Origin: DATJUF01 sp035524095
Lineage (GTDB): Bacteria; Desulfobacterota; Binatia; Binatales; Binataceae
Reading direction: 5' to 3'
DNA length: 64,000 nucleotides
Assembly: GCA_035524095.1 (NCBI GenBank)
Contig: DATKPK010000180.1
Location: 1-64,000 of the forward strand
This document shows positions 52,980 to 62,324 of the stretch, one piece after another. A program made the position numbers and the translations under genes. Each line of letters opens with the position of its first letter. Position 1 is the stretch's first letter. The notes beneath the pieces were generated by a model that did not search any database, was not told the DNA's origin, and saw only the letters and a program-made list of their open reading frames with translations.

Positions 52980-53834
52980 ATGAAGCTGGCGACATTTACC
53001 TATCAGGGCGCGACTCGGATCGGGATCGTTAACGGCGAAGCGATCTTAGATTTGACGGCAGAAGCTCCGGAGCTGCCGCGCGAGATGGTCGCGTTCCTCG
53101 AAGCTGGTGGGTCAGCCCTGGAGCGGGCGCGCAAAGCTGCATCGAGCGCGGATGGTATCCCACTAGGCCAGGTCAAGCTGGAAGCACCAATCCGGCGGCC
53201 ACCGGAGTTCCTCGCGATTGGACTCAATTACGCCGACCACATCGCCGAGTCGGGAATGAAAAAGCCCGAATTTCCGCTGTTCTTCAACAAACAGTCCAGT
53301 TGTGTGACCGGACCGTACGATCCGATCCATCGTCCGCGAGTTTCCACGCAACTCGATTACGAGGGCGAACTCGGATTCGTGATTGGCCAGCGTTGCAAGA
53401 ATGTGCCGCGCGATCGCGCACATGAGGTGATTGCGGGATTCATCGTCGTCGACGATGTCAGCGTACGCGATTGGCAGTTCAAGGCGCAGACCATGACGCT
53501 CGGCAAATCATTCGACACGCATGGCCCAATCGGGCCGTGGATCGTAACGCCCGACGAGGTTGGCGACCCACATGCGCTGGACCTCAAGACTTGGGTGAAT
53601 GGCGAGCTGCGCCAGCATTCTAATACCCGCCACTTGGTTTTCGATTGCTACGCGCAAGTCGAGACACTTTCCACCGTCTTCACGCTCGAGCCGGGGACGA
53701 TCGTGTCAACAGGTACGCCGGGCGGTGTTGCTTTCGCGATGAAGCCCCCGCGTTTCCTCAAGGCCGGCGATTTGGTCCGGATTGAAATCGAACGTGTCGG
53801 GGCGATCGAGAACCGGGTGATCGAGGAGCCTTAG
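52980..53834 (+). CDS. Fumarylacetoacetate hydrolase family protein
   Basis: A 284-residue FAH-fold enzyme: LAIGLNYADHIAES, FNKQSSCVTGPYDP, the metal-binding QLDYEGELGFVIG (the E-x-E pair), DDVSVRDWQ and the glycine-rich end STGTPGGVAF. It should cleave or decarboxylate a beta-diketone or hydroxymuconate-type acid using Mg or Mn. The ATG at 52980 has GAGGAAGAG upstream; the frame is open from 52863. It is divergent from the CaiB gene, so they may share control. Confidence 0.9.
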   Translation: MKLATFTYQGATRIGIVNGEAILDLTAEAPELPREMVAFLEAGGSALERARKAASSADGIPLGQVKLEAPIRRPPEFLAIGLNYADHIAESGMKKPEFPLFFNKQSSCVTGPYDPIHRPRVSTQLDYEGELGFVIGQRCKNVPRDRAHEVIAGFIVVDDVSVRDWQFKAQTMTLGKSFDTHGPIGPWIVTPDEVGDPHALDLKTWVNGELRQHSNTRHLVFDCYAQVETLSTVFTLEPGTIVSTGTPGGVAFAMKPPRFLKAGDLVRIEIERVGAIENRVIEEP

Positions 53835-53847
53835 CCAACGCAGCTAT

Positions 53848-53871
53848 CACGGTCGGCACATTGCGACCGTG
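53848..53871. terminator. Weak hairpin after the FAH-family gene
   Basis: An 8-bp stem (CACGGTCG/CGACCGTG, 8-nt loop) 13 nt after the stop. It has no clear T-tract, so its role as terminator is uncertain. Confidence 0.45.
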
Positions 53872-53909
53872 TGATTACTAGCCTTTTGAGCAAATCGAGT
53901 GAGTCTGCT

Positions 53910-54407
53910 TTAGCCGCGCAGCTGAGTAACCGACAAGGGTGATTGAGCGAGCGGCTTAACCTTGGGCGTATGCGATTGAATCACCAGAGCGGCTGACTGC
54001 TGCTTCGCAACTTGACGTTCCTCAGAATTTATCTGACTGACTTGGACCAGAGCATACTTGAACGAGAAATCCGGGTCGCCGCCGCCTTCAACCCATTGAG
54101 CCATTGTGTCAAGTAAGGGGTCGTTGTAAGTCTTGGCCATTTGCCGCAGAAGGCGCGCAGTTACCACACGTTCCCTCGCAGTACGCGCTTGGGTGGTCGC
54201 CGCTTGCGAGTACTGGCCGAGAGTCAGACGTGTCTGAGCGGTAGCTAGATCGGCATCGGCGCCATTGAGGCGGGTGGTGGTGCCCATGGTCCAAAAGCTG
54301 TCAGCTGTCGAGCCCATCGACTGAACCAAGCCGGCTGCCGGCAGCATGGCAGCCGACGCGCAACTGGATAAACACAACGCTGCTATCGCCAAAACTGCCC
54401 GCCGCAT
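53910..54407 (-). CDS. Predicted lipoprotein, Ala/Gln/Thr-rich
   Basis: A 165-residue protein with a signal sequence (AVLAIAALCLSSC) ending in the lipobox LSSC, so it is lipid-anchored. The mature part is helical and charged (TAQTRLTLGQYSQAATTQARTARERVVTARLLRQM), possibly a coiled-coil bundle, followed by an unstructured tail. GGAGGTG lies six bases before the ATG. No family is recognised. It is a single gene. Confidence 0.7.
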   Translation of the reverse strand: MRRAVLAIAALCLSSCASAAMLPAAGLVQSMGSTADSFWTMGTTTRLNGADADLATAQTRLTLGQYSQAATTQARTARERVVTARLLRQMAKTYNDPLLDTMAQWVEGGGDPDFSFKYALVQVSQINSEERQVAKQQSAALVIQSHTPKVKPLAQSPLSVTQLRG

Positions 54408-54577
54408 GCTGGCACCTCCATTGAGGAGCTCGGGATTAGCCGGAATTCAAGCTTTCGTCAGTTCAACTTAGTAACCCTTACCATTCTGCGCTTCGCTGAT
54501 AAGAGAATCGAGCGGGCTATTAGTGTTTCGACTTATAATGCGAATTCACCTGAAAGGCTCAGCGATTGGACGAGTAA

Positions 54578-56656
54578 CTATTTGGTAGCGGCAGCCAATG
54601 CCTGCTGCTCGCTTGACGGTGATCCTCTCAGTTCCGGCGCGGGTTTGCGATTACCCGATACTCTGACGGGCAAGATAACCAGGCTCAGGCCATGCACCTG
54701 CAGCCAGCTTTGCAGTTCGAGCGCCGTATGATTATGCAGGAACCGGTTGACGAAGCCGTCCATCTCGTCAGTAAAGATGAGCTTGCCCGCGAAGAAAACA
54801 GCATGCGGATACTCTTGAGCGACCTCCAGGCAGAGGCGATGGAGTTCGGCCACCACGTCGGGGCCGATCGCGGTGCGCAGTTCCGGATGGAAGCCAAGAT
54901 CAGCCGCGAAACGGCAATATTCCACCAGGTCGTCGGCGACCTCCTGCTCGAGGCGGCGCACCTCTTCCGGCCCTTTCAGCAACGCTGAATCGACCTCACC
55001 GACGCTGACGAAAACCACATTGCGGAACTGTTCGTTGAACAGCCGCTGAATCGTGGTCAGGGTAGCAAGGCCAAGGCCGTTGAAGCCGTTAACCAACAGC
55101 ACCGCGGTAGGCGCGTCGGGGTCGCGTTGCGCAGGTTCTTTCTCCGCTGCGGCAAAGATTTCAGGCAGGACGTCGGCTTCGAGCTGTTCGATTGCTTTAT
55201 GGACGGCATCGTAATGGCGGCGGACGATGACGCAAAACGTGATCAGTCCCCCCGTCATGACTACGGTCACCCATCCGCCCTGATAGAACTTGAGCGTGGT
55301 GGTGATCACCAGAATCACCGCCGTAAAAGTGCAGCCCACGCCGTTGATGAACATCTTCGATTTCCAGCGCGGAACTTCAGCACGCGCACTCCACCAATGT
55401 ACGGTCATACCAAGCTGCGACAGCGTAAACGTGATGAAGACGTTAATCGAATAGAGCACGACCAGAAGGTCAACGCTCGCATGTGAGGCGACAAGGATCA
55501 CGCCCGCCGCCAAGCCCATCGCGAGCACACCGTCCTGCGTGACGAGCCGAGCGCTCAGGTTTGCGAAACGGCGGGGCAGCCACCTATCGGTGGCCATCGT
55601 GGCGAGCACGCGCGGCCCATCAACGAAACCGGTCTGCGCGGCGACGAACAGCAGCGCGCCCTCGGTGATCATGGTGATTGTGACCAGCGGCGCGCCGATC
55701 CTGAGGCCGAGCAGGCTCCATCCATTTGACATCTTGTCGAACAGGACCGCGTTGAGGGTCTTGCCGGCGACAGGCTCTACGCTGAAGAGCATGTAGCTAA
55801 ACAGGATGCCGCCGGCGACGAAGGCCAGCGAAGTCGCCATGTAGATCATCGTGCGTTTGCCGGTAACGGTGCGCGGCTCGCGCAGAATTGGCAGACCGTT
55901 GCTGACCGCCTCGATCCCTGTGTAGGTTCCGCCGCCGAGGCTGTATGCGCGCAGGAACAGGAGTGCGAGGACGATGAAGCCCATTTTCGAGCCGTTACGA
56001 TGGGCCTCATGGACGGCATAGTTGAGCGCGTGTGGAATTTCCGGCGCACGATCGACCAGGGCATACGTGATCAGGAAGACGTGCAGAATCACGAAGGCAA
56101 TGAAGATCGGCAGCAGTGAAAGGACCGATTCTTTGACCCCGCGTAAATTCATCCCTACCAGCAGGATGACCACAATCACGCAGACCCAGAACTTGAACGG
56201 CAGCCATGAGACGGGCAGAAAACTGAAAATCGCGTCGGCGCCGCTGGCAATCGAGATTGAAATCGTCAGTACATAGTCGATCACCAATGCGCCGCCCGAG
56301 ACGACACCGGGATATTGCCCGAGCAGCTTGGTCGCGACCAGATAGCCGCCGCCGCCAGTGGGGAATTCGTCGATCGTCTGGGAATACGAGGCGGAGATGA
56401 CGAAAACCGTCAGCGCCGTCAGCATCGCGAGGAAGACCGCCATGTACTGATGAGGCCCGAGGGCGAGGAAGGCTTCTTCAGGTCCGTAACAGGATGAACT
56501 CAGGCCGTCGGAACCGAGTCCGACCCAAGCCAGAAAGGCAACGAGGGAGAGACTATGGAAAATGTGCGGATCTTTAACGTCGCGCGCAGGACCAATCAGG
56601 ATCCGGCTGAGCGTGCGCTTTTCGCCGTTCTTCTGACTTTCAACGGTGTTCGCCAT
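54578..56656 (-). CDS. APC-superfamily permease, KimA-like, with cytoplasmic C-terminal domain
   Basis: A 692-residue transporter with about 12 membrane segments. The first helix region reads GLSSSCYGPEEAFLALG, followed by EFPTGGGGYLVATKLLG, IDYVLTISISIASGADA, LFLRAYSLGGGTYTGIEA, and later YSINVFITFTLSQLGM. This resembles KimA/YdaO potassium importers and amino acid permeases of the APC fold. The C-terminal 190 residues are soluble (VLLVNGFNGLGLATLTTIQRL, then VFVSVGEVDS) and may bind a ligand or nucleotide. The substrate, potassium or an amino acid, is not decided. Confidence 0.82.
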   Translation of the reverse strand: MANTVESQKNGEKRTLSRILIGPARDVKDPHIFHSLSLVAFLAWVGLGSDGLSSSCYGPEEAFLALGPHQYMAVFLAMLTALTVFVISASYSQTIDEFPTGGGGYLVATKLLGQYPGVVSGGALVIDYVLTISISIASGADAIFSFLPVSWLPFKFWVCVIVVILLVGMNLRGVKESVLSLLPIFIAFVILHVFLITYALVDRAPEIPHALNYAVHEAHRNGSKMGFIVLALLFLRAYSLGGGTYTGIEAVSNGLPILREPRTVTGKRTMIYMATSLAFVAGGILFSYMLFSVEPVAGKTLNAVLFDKMSNGWSLLGLRIGAPLVTITMITEGALLFVAAQTGFVDGPRVLATMATDRWLPRRFANLSARLVTQDGVLAMGLAAGVILVASHASVDLLVVLYSINVFITFTLSQLGMTVHWWSARAEVPRWKSKMFINGVGCTFTAVILVITTTLKFYQGGWVTVVMTGGLITFCVIVRRHYDAVHKAIEQLEADVLPEIFAAAEKEPAQRDPDAPTAVLLVNGFNGLGLATLTTIQRLFNEQFRNVVFVSVGEVDSALLKGPEEVRRLEQEVADDLVEYCRFAADLGFHPELRTAIGPDVVAELHRLCLEVAQEYPHAVFFAGKLIFTDEMDGFVNRFLHNHTALELQSWLQVHGLSLVILPVRVSGNRKPAPELRGSPSSEQQALAAATK

Positions 56657-56747
56657 AATGCGGTGATGCTCGTCTCTGAATCTTTAGTGCGAGGCGCTGG
56701 GGCGACTATCGTATGAGCGCCAATCGCCCGGCCGTCTTGGTGTGTTC

Positions 56748-57650
56748 TTATATTGGATAATTGGCGCGAGCCAGTCCAAGTCTATAACGGGCTGCGTCGA
56801 TTAGATTTTGCATGAGCGCTGCTACGGTCATCGGACCGGTGCCGCCGGGATTGGGCGTGATCCAGCCTGCGACTTCCTTGACGGCCTCGAAATCCACGTC
56901 CCCGGCGAAGCGCCCTGGTCCGATTCGGCGAAAGCCCACATCGATCACGCAGGCCCCAGGTTTAACCATATCGGCGGTGATCAGAAAGCGATCTTCGCCC
57001 AAATCTGCACCCGCGCATGAAACGACAATGTCAGCCTCGCGGCAGATAGACGCAAGGTCGCGCGTGTAGCGATGGCACCACGTCACTGTGGCATTACGCA
57101 TCCGCCCGCCCAGGATAATTGCCGCAGGCTTGCCGGCGATATCGCTGCGCCCGATCACGGCCGCGCGGGTGCCGTGGACTGGCACCTTGTAATAGTCGAG
57201 GAGAGTGAGGACGCCACGTGGCGTACAGGGCACGAAACGCCCCCATTCTCCACGATAAAAACCGGTAATACTTGAGCCACCGACAGCATCAACGTCCTTA
57301 AGCGGGTCGATTGCGTCAAACAGAGGAAAAACGTCGACGCCATTAGGCAGCGGAAGCTGAAGCAGGATTCCAGTGACGTCAGAATCGGCGTTGAGCTCTT
57401 TAATCGTCGCGAGGATTAGCACAGCGTCAGCCTCGGCTTTAAGACGTATAATCCGACTGCGAAAGCCAAGGTCTTCGACATAACGCCGTTTGTTTCTTAC
57501 GTATTGTCCTGACGCCGGATCATCACCGACCAGGATCGCCGCGAGCGTTGCGACGAATTTGTGCTGATCAATCAACTCAGCCGCATGCGCTTGTAGAGAG
57601 GGCTTGAGATAAGCACTGACCGCGCGGCCGTCCATAATTACTGCCGGCAT
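56748..57650 (-). CDS. folD: Bifunctional methylene-THF dehydrogenase/methenyl-THF cyclohydrolase
   Basis: A 300-residue FolD: GDDPASGQYVRNKRRYVEDLG (the catalytic Lys pattern Tyr-x3-Lys), ILLQLPLPNGVD, DPLKDVDAVGG, PCTPRGVLTLLDYY, VIGRSDIAGKPAAIIL (NADP loop) and PNPGGTGPMTVAALMQN. It interconverts 5,10-methylene- and 10-formyl-tetrahydrofolate. The glycine cleavage genes begin 144 nt away on the other strand, so both pathways of C1-tetrahydrofolate supply are close together. Length and motifs are normal. Confidence 0.95.
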   Translation of the reverse strand: MPAVIMDGRAVSAYLKPSLQAHAAELIDQHKFVATLAAILVGDDPASGQYVRNKRRYVEDLGFRSRIIRLKAEADAVLILATIKELNADSDVTGILLQLPLPNGVDVFPLFDAIDPLKDVDAVGGSSITGFYRGEWGRFVPCTPRGVLTLLDYYKVPVHGTRAAVIGRSDIAGKPAAIILGGRMRNATVTWCHRYTRDLASICREADIVVSCAGADLGEDRFLITADMVKPGACVIDVGFRRIGPGRFAGDVDFEAVKEVAGWITPNPGGTGPMTVAALMQNLIDAARYRLGLARANYPI

Positions 57651-57794
57651 AAGACCATTATCGCAGTCATCACAAGGTTACGGCAGTCTACTGAAAGAAA
57701 CCAAGGGCGGTCGTTTAAGCGTGAAACAGCAAATCAAGCGGGCAGCGGCGCGCGTCGATTGCCTCGGAAGGCTCTGCTAAAGTTAAGCGCGATA

Positions 57795-58901
57795 ATGGGA
57801 TCGGTCAAGCGCACTTCCCTGTTCCGGATTCATCGCGAGCTGGGCGCAAAACTTACGGAATTCGGTGGCTTCGAGATGCCGCTCAGCTACAGCGGTATTA
57901 TCGAGGAGCATCGGGCAGTGCGCACTGCCGCCGGCCTTTTCGATCTGAGCCACATGGGCGAGTTTGAGATAACCGGGAACGGCGCACTGCCGCTGCTCGA
58001 ACGGACCCTCACTAACTCGGCCGCAAGATTGGCCGAAGGTCAGGCGCAATACACGATTATGTGCGCCGAGGACGGCGGCACCCTCGATGACCTGATAGTC
58101 TATCGGCGATCGGCTGACAGCTACATGCTGTGCGTCAATGCTTCAAACGTCAGCGCTGACTGGGAGTGGTTCGGCTCGCAATCCGGCGGCGCGGAGTTGC
58201 GCGACGTCAGTGATGAAACCGCGCTCGTGGCAATTCAAGGGCCACTTGCGGTGACGATTTTGCAAAGGCTGACACCGCTCCAACTGGATACGGTCAAACG
58301 CTTTCATACGGCCGAAGGCGAAGTCGCGGGGGTCAAATGCCTTGCGGCGCGCACCGGCTATACGGGGGAAGACGGCTTCGAACTGTTCTGCATGGCCGAT
58401 GACGCGGCTCGGCTATTTGAAGCGATGTTAGCCGCAGGCGGAGCGGACGGGATCAAGCCGTGCGGCCTCGGCGCACGCGATACTTTGCGGATGGAAGCCG
58501 GTTTGCCGCTCTACGGCCATGAGCTTGATCGCGCCACCTCACCGCTCGAGGCGGAACTTGCAACCTTCGTCAAATTTGGCCACGGCTTTATCGGCGAGCA
58601 GGCGCTGGCTGCTCAGCGCGATAATGGCTTGGGACGTCGGCTGATCGGAATCCGCACGACCGACGGCCGCAGTATCGCGCGGCAAGGCTACAAGCTTTAC
58701 GAGCGCGGCCATGCGGCCGGAGTCGTAACTAGCGGAACCTTTGCGCCAACCTTTGATCGGCCTCTCGCGATGGCTTACCTGGATCATAGAGTCGTCTCCC
58801 AACCCGGTACGCTACTCGAAGTCGCAATCCGTAATCGGATGGTAGAAGCCGAGGTCATCACCCTGCCCTTTTATCGGCGTCCGCGCCCATCGGTCGCTTG
58901 A
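57795..58901 (+). CDS. gcvT: Aminomethyltransferase, glycine cleavage T protein
   Basis: A 368-residue T protein: RTSLFRIHRELGAKLTEFGGFEMP, RTAAGLFDLSHMGEFEITG, ARTGYTGEDGFELF, GARDTLRMEAGLPLYGHEL and GVVTSGTFAPT. It takes the aminomethyl group from the lipoylated H protein and forms methylene-tetrahydrofolate and ammonia. The ATG at 57795 begins the family N-terminus; a TTG frame start at 57759 is upstream. It starts the gcvT-gcvPA-gcvPB operon, which lacks gcvH. Confidence 0.95.
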   Translation: MGSVKRTSLFRIHRELGAKLTEFGGFEMPLSYSGIIEEHRAVRTAAGLFDLSHMGEFEITGNGALPLLERTLTNSAARLAEGQAQYTIMCAEDGGTLDDLIVYRRSADSYMLCVNASNVSADWEWFGSQSGGAELRDVSDETALVAIQGPLAVTILQRLTPLQLDTVKRFHTAEGEVAGVKCLAARTGYTGEDGFELFCMADDAARLFEAMLAAGGADGIKPCGLGARDTLRMEAGLPLYGHELDRATSPLEAELATFVKFGHGFIGEQALAAQRDNGLGRRLIGIRTTDGRSIARQGYKLYERGHAAGVVTSGTFAPTFDRPLAMAYLDHRVVSQPGTLLEVAIRNRMVEAEVITLPFYRRPRPSVA

Positions 58902-58975
58902 AGCGATTTGTTTTACCGCGCCCCTCTCAACCCTCTTAATTCTTCTCGCTTGACGATCTTAAACTGGTATCCGAG

Positions 58976-60319
58976 ATGAGATTCATTCCGCATACCGAGG
59001 CTGATATCGCCGCGATGCTCGCTGCGATCGGCGTCGGCAACCTCGAAGAATTAATCGCCCACGTACCCGCCGGTCTGCGTGAATCAGCTGAAATTGCATT
59101 AGGGCCGGGTCTGCCCGAAGCTGATGTGGCATCCGTCGTGGGCGCGATGGCCTCACGCAATCATGCGGCGACCGGCCTGATCAGTTTTCTCGGTGGCGGC
59201 GCCTATCGTCATTATATTCCGGCCGCCGTGCGCGCCATTATCGGGCGCGCTGAATTTTCGACCAGCTATACGCCCTATCAGCCCGAAGCGAGCCAAGGCA
59301 CGACTCAGGCCATTTTCGAGTTTCAGACGCTGATCACCCAGCTAACCGGCTTGGAAGTCGCCAACGCCAGCATGTATGACGGCGCTTCGGCGGCTGCTGA
59401 GGCGGTCCTGATGGCGCGGCGGATTCTGCCGAAGCGCGGGATCGTAGCAATCGCTCGGACTCTATGGCCTGACTATCGCGCAACCATTCGAACCTATCTA
59501 AGCGCGCTCGAAGGCATCGAAGTGGTCGAGATTCCATTCGATCCAACGCTCGGCTCCGTGAATCTGGCCAAGCTCGAAGAGTTAGCCAATGACGGCCTGC
59601 TCTGCACCGTGACCGGCTATCCGAATGCGTTCGGAATCGTCGAGCCACTCGAACGAATCGCCGCGCTCACCCATCGCGCGGGCGGCTTAGCGATCGCGGC
59701 AACGGCGGAGCCGTTGGCCCTCGGGCTGCTTAAATCACCGGGGGAACTCGGAATCGATATTGCCGTCGGTGAAGGACAAAGCTTCGGAATCCCGGTACAG
59801 TTCGGCGGTCCGGGCGTCGGATTCATGGCGGCCCGGATGTCTCATCTGCGGCAGATGCCGGGACGTCTCGTCGGTCAAACCCGCGATAGCGAGGGACGCC
59901 GAGCCTTTTGTTTGACGCTATCGACGCGCGAGCAACATATCCGGCGCGAAAGGGCGACCTCCAACATCTGCACCAACAATTCATTATGCGCACTGGCCGT
60001 CACCGCCTATCTGACCCTGATGGGCCGGCGGGGATTGCGTGAACTGGCGGCACGCAACGTCGAACTTTCGCACGAAGGATTGAAGGGGCTCGAACTTGTT
60101 GGAATCCCTCGCCGCTTCACCGGCAAGTTCTTCAACGAATTCGTCGTGGCGGTACCAAATCCGGCGAAAGCATTGGCCGAAGCCGAGCGCGCCGGTGTGC
60201 TGGCCGGGCTCTCACTCGCGCGGGATTATCCGGAAGTCGCAGATGGAATTCTCGTTACGGTCACCGAGCTCAATACGCCTGACGAGATCGATCGTCTGCG
60301 CGCGAGCTTCGGCGAATAA
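58976..60319 (+). CDS. gcvPA: Glycine dehydrogenase (decarboxylating) subunit 1
   Basis: A 447-residue N-terminal-half P protein: MRFIPHTEADIAAMLAAIG, FLGGGAYRHYIPAAV, STSYTPYQPEASQGTTQAIFEFQTLI and MYDGASAAAEAVLMA. With GcvPB it forms the two-subunit PLP glycine decarboxylase. It follows gcvT by 74 bp and precedes gcvPB by 16 bp. Glycine decarboxylase is split into two polypeptides in many bacteria, so this is normal. Confidence 0.95.
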   Translation: MRFIPHTEADIAAMLAAIGVGNLEELIAHVPAGLRESAEIALGPGLPEADVASVVGAMASRNHAATGLISFLGGGAYRHYIPAAVRAIIGRAEFSTSYTPYQPEASQGTTQAIFEFQTLITQLTGLEVANASMYDGASAAAEAVLMARRILPKRGIVAIARTLWPDYRATIRTYLSALEGIEVVEIPFDPTLGSVNLAKLEELANDGLLCTVTGYPNAFGIVEPLERIAALTHRAGGLAIAATAEPLALGLLKSPGELGIDIAVGEGQSFGIPVQFGGPGVGFMAARMSHLRQMPGRLVGQTRDSEGRRAFCLTLSTREQHIRRERATSNICTNNSLCALAVTAYLTLMGRRGLRELAARNVELSHEGLKGLELVGIPRRFTGKFFNEFVVAVPNPAKALAEAERAGVLAGLSLARDYPEVADGILVTVTELNTPDEIDRLRASFGE

Positions 60320-60335
60320 GTGAAGTAAGGGTTAG

Positions 60336-61868
60336 ATGGCTGCCGAACAAAATAGCACCAAAGAGATCGCGGTGGCTGAAACACTCTCGCCAAACGGATC
60401 AGCCACAAACAAAGCGAGCGCCGATATCCCTCTGATTTTTGAGGAATCAGCGACGGGCCGGCGTGGCGTCGATATGCGCCGGGCAAGTTCCAGCGAAGGC
60501 CGCGCACTCGAACTATTAGGGGAGGAACTTTGCCGCCACGATATTGCCGGCTTTCCCGAGGTTACCGAGCCGCAGGTGATGCGACATTTCCTGCGTCTGT
60601 CACAGCGCAATTTCGGCCAGGCGATGCAGTTCTATCCACTCGGCTCCTGCACCATGAAATACAACCCCGTGCTCAACGATGAAATGGCAGCGCTGGCCGG
60701 TTTTGCCGGACTTCATCCACTGACGCCGCCCCATCTCGGGCAAGGCGCGCTCGAATTGATGGTGCTGATGGAACGCGCGCTGGCCGCAATCACCGGAATG
60801 GATGCCGCCTCGCTCCATCCGGCGGCGGGGGCGCAAGGCGAACTAACCGGCCTTCTAATCGTTCGGGCGCACGAGCGAAAGCGCGGCAGCGTGCGGCGCA
60901 AAGTAATCATTCCTGATACCGCACACGGCACTAATCCAGCGAGCTGCACCCTGGCAGGATTCGAGGTGGTAGTGGCGCGCTCGAACAAGCGTGGCTACCT
61001 CGAAGCCAGCGAAATCCGTCGGCTCGCCGACGATAGCGTCGCGGCCTTGATGGTAACGAACCCGAACACGCTCGGGATTTTCGAGCCAGAGATTCAGGAA
61101 ATTGCCGTAGTGCTGCACGAACGTGAGCAACTGCTTTATCTCGACGGCGCCAATATGAATGCACTGCTCGGCGTAGCCAAGCCTGGGCATATGGGCGCAG
61201 ATATCGTCCACCTGAACCTGCATAAAACCTTTTCGACGCCGCATGGCGGCGGCGGCCCTGGGGCTGGTCCCGTATTGGTCAAGCGCCATCTCGAACCGTA
61301 TCTGCCCGTACCGCGAATCGTCGAACGCGAGGGCAACTTCGATTTCGATTATGAACGGCCGGACTCTATCGGACGCTTGCGGGCGTTCTACGGCAATTTC
61401 GGCATTATCGTGAGGGCCTACACCTACATCCTAGCGATGGGCAGTGATGGACTGGCGGCAGCGAGCCGCCTCGCCATCCTCAATGCGAACTACGTGCGTA
61501 AGCGCCTCACTGACCATTACCCCAGCGCCTCGACGGAACCCTCGATGCATGAATGCGTCCTAACCCACGATCTCGAAAAGCGCACGGGAGTAAGTACACT
61601 CGATATCGCCAAGCGGCTGCTCGATTTCGGCATCCACCCACCGACCATCTATTTTCCTCTCGTCGTGCCCGGCGCCCTGATGATCGAACCCACTGAAACC
61701 GAGGGGCGCGAAACTGCTGAGCACTTTATTGCTGCAATGGAACAGATCTATGCCGAAGCGGTCGAGAATCCCGCGATGGTCAAGTCAGCGCCGCATACGC
61801 TGGCACCCGGACGCGTCGACGAGGTGACAGCCGCGCGCAAACCGATTCTGCGCTGGCAGCCCGTATAA
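60336..61868 (+). CDS. gcvPB: Glycine dehydrogenase (decarboxylating) subunit 2
   Basis: A 510-residue C-terminal-half P protein. The PLP lysine is Lys297 in HLNLHKTFSTPHGGGGPGAGP. Other motifs are FYPLGSCTMKYNP, PAAGAQGELTGLLI and DTAHGTNPASCTLAGF, all typical. The first 30 residues (SPNGSATNKASAD) are an unusual, probably disordered N-terminal extension. It is the last gene of the operon; no gcvH lies in the operon. The catalytic residues appear intact. Confidence 0.95.
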   Translation: MAAEQNSTKEIAVAETLSPNGSATNKASADIPLIFEESATGRRGVDMRRASSSEGRALELLGEELCRHDIAGFPEVTEPQVMRHFLRLSQRNFGQAMQFYPLGSCTMKYNPVLNDEMAALAGFAGLHPLTPPHLGQGALELMVLMERALAAITGMDAASLHPAAGAQGELTGLLIVRAHERKRGSVRRKVIIPDTAHGTNPASCTLAGFEVVVARSNKRGYLEASEIRRLADDSVAALMVTNPNTLGIFEPEIQEIAVVLHEREQLLYLDGANMNALLGVAKPGHMGADIVHLNLHKTFSTPHGGGGPGAGPVLVKRHLEPYLPVPRIVEREGNFDFDYERPDSIGRLRAFYGNFGIIVRAYTYILAMGSDGLAAASRLAILNANYVRKRLTDHYPSASTEPSMHECVLTHDLEKRTGVSTLDIAKRLLDFGIHPPTIYFPLVVPGALMIEPTETEGRETAEHFIAAMEQIYAEAVENPAMVKSAPHTLAPGRVDEVTAARKPILRWQPV

Positions 61869-61906
61869 AGGGGCTATCCCTGCTCTAGAACCCGAAAACA
61901 GCGGAC

Positions 61907-62320
61907 TCACTTGCCGCGTCCAAAATCAGTGGGATAGCAACTGATTTCGACAGCCGCTCGATAGCGATGAATAACATCCAATCCGGGTAGCGGAATACAA
62001 GTACTCACGGTCATAGTATCGAAGAAGACAGCGATATCGATTGAGATCTTAGAGCCTGGCGGTAGAACTCGTAGCAATTCTTTCGGCGGCAACTGAAATT
62101 CCAAACGCGCAAGATGCTCCTCGACGGGAGCGGTCTCACGCGCCCCGGAATCGAAGCGCCATAGCGTCTGCGGCCAAATCCGCTTCTCTCCCTCTCTACC
62201 CACAACAGCCTCGCCTGTACTGTGCGACCCAGAAGAATACGCTCTGCCAAGCTTTTGTGATAAATCCGCCAGGCTTAGCGATGGATTAGTGACTACCAGC
62301 GAAACCGAAAACGTCTTCAT
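61907..62320 (-). CDS. DUF4279-like hypothetical protein
   Basis: A 137-residue soluble protein starting MKTFSVSLVVTNPSLSLADLSQKLG, with a W motif and the C-terminal SIDIAVFFDTMTVSTCIPLPGLDVIHRY, patterns like the DUF4279 family of unknown function. The frame continues upstream to 62365, but the ATG at 62320 is four bases after the mobA stop, so it is read with mobA. No catalytic motif is visible. Confidence 0.65.
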   Translation of the reverse strand: MKTFSVSLVVTNPSLSLADLSQKLGRAYSSGSHSTGEAVVGREGEKRIWPQTLWRFDSGARETAPVEEHLARLEFQLPPKELLRVLPPGSKISIDIAVFFDTMTVSTCIPLPGLDVIHRYRAAVEISCYPTDFGRGK

Positions 62321-62324
62321 CAAG

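Noticed and set aside
57651..57794. Possible glycine riboswitch upstream of gcvT
   Set aside because: The gap is only 144 bp and I could not find the paired conserved aptamer cores; a covariance search would be needed to claim one.
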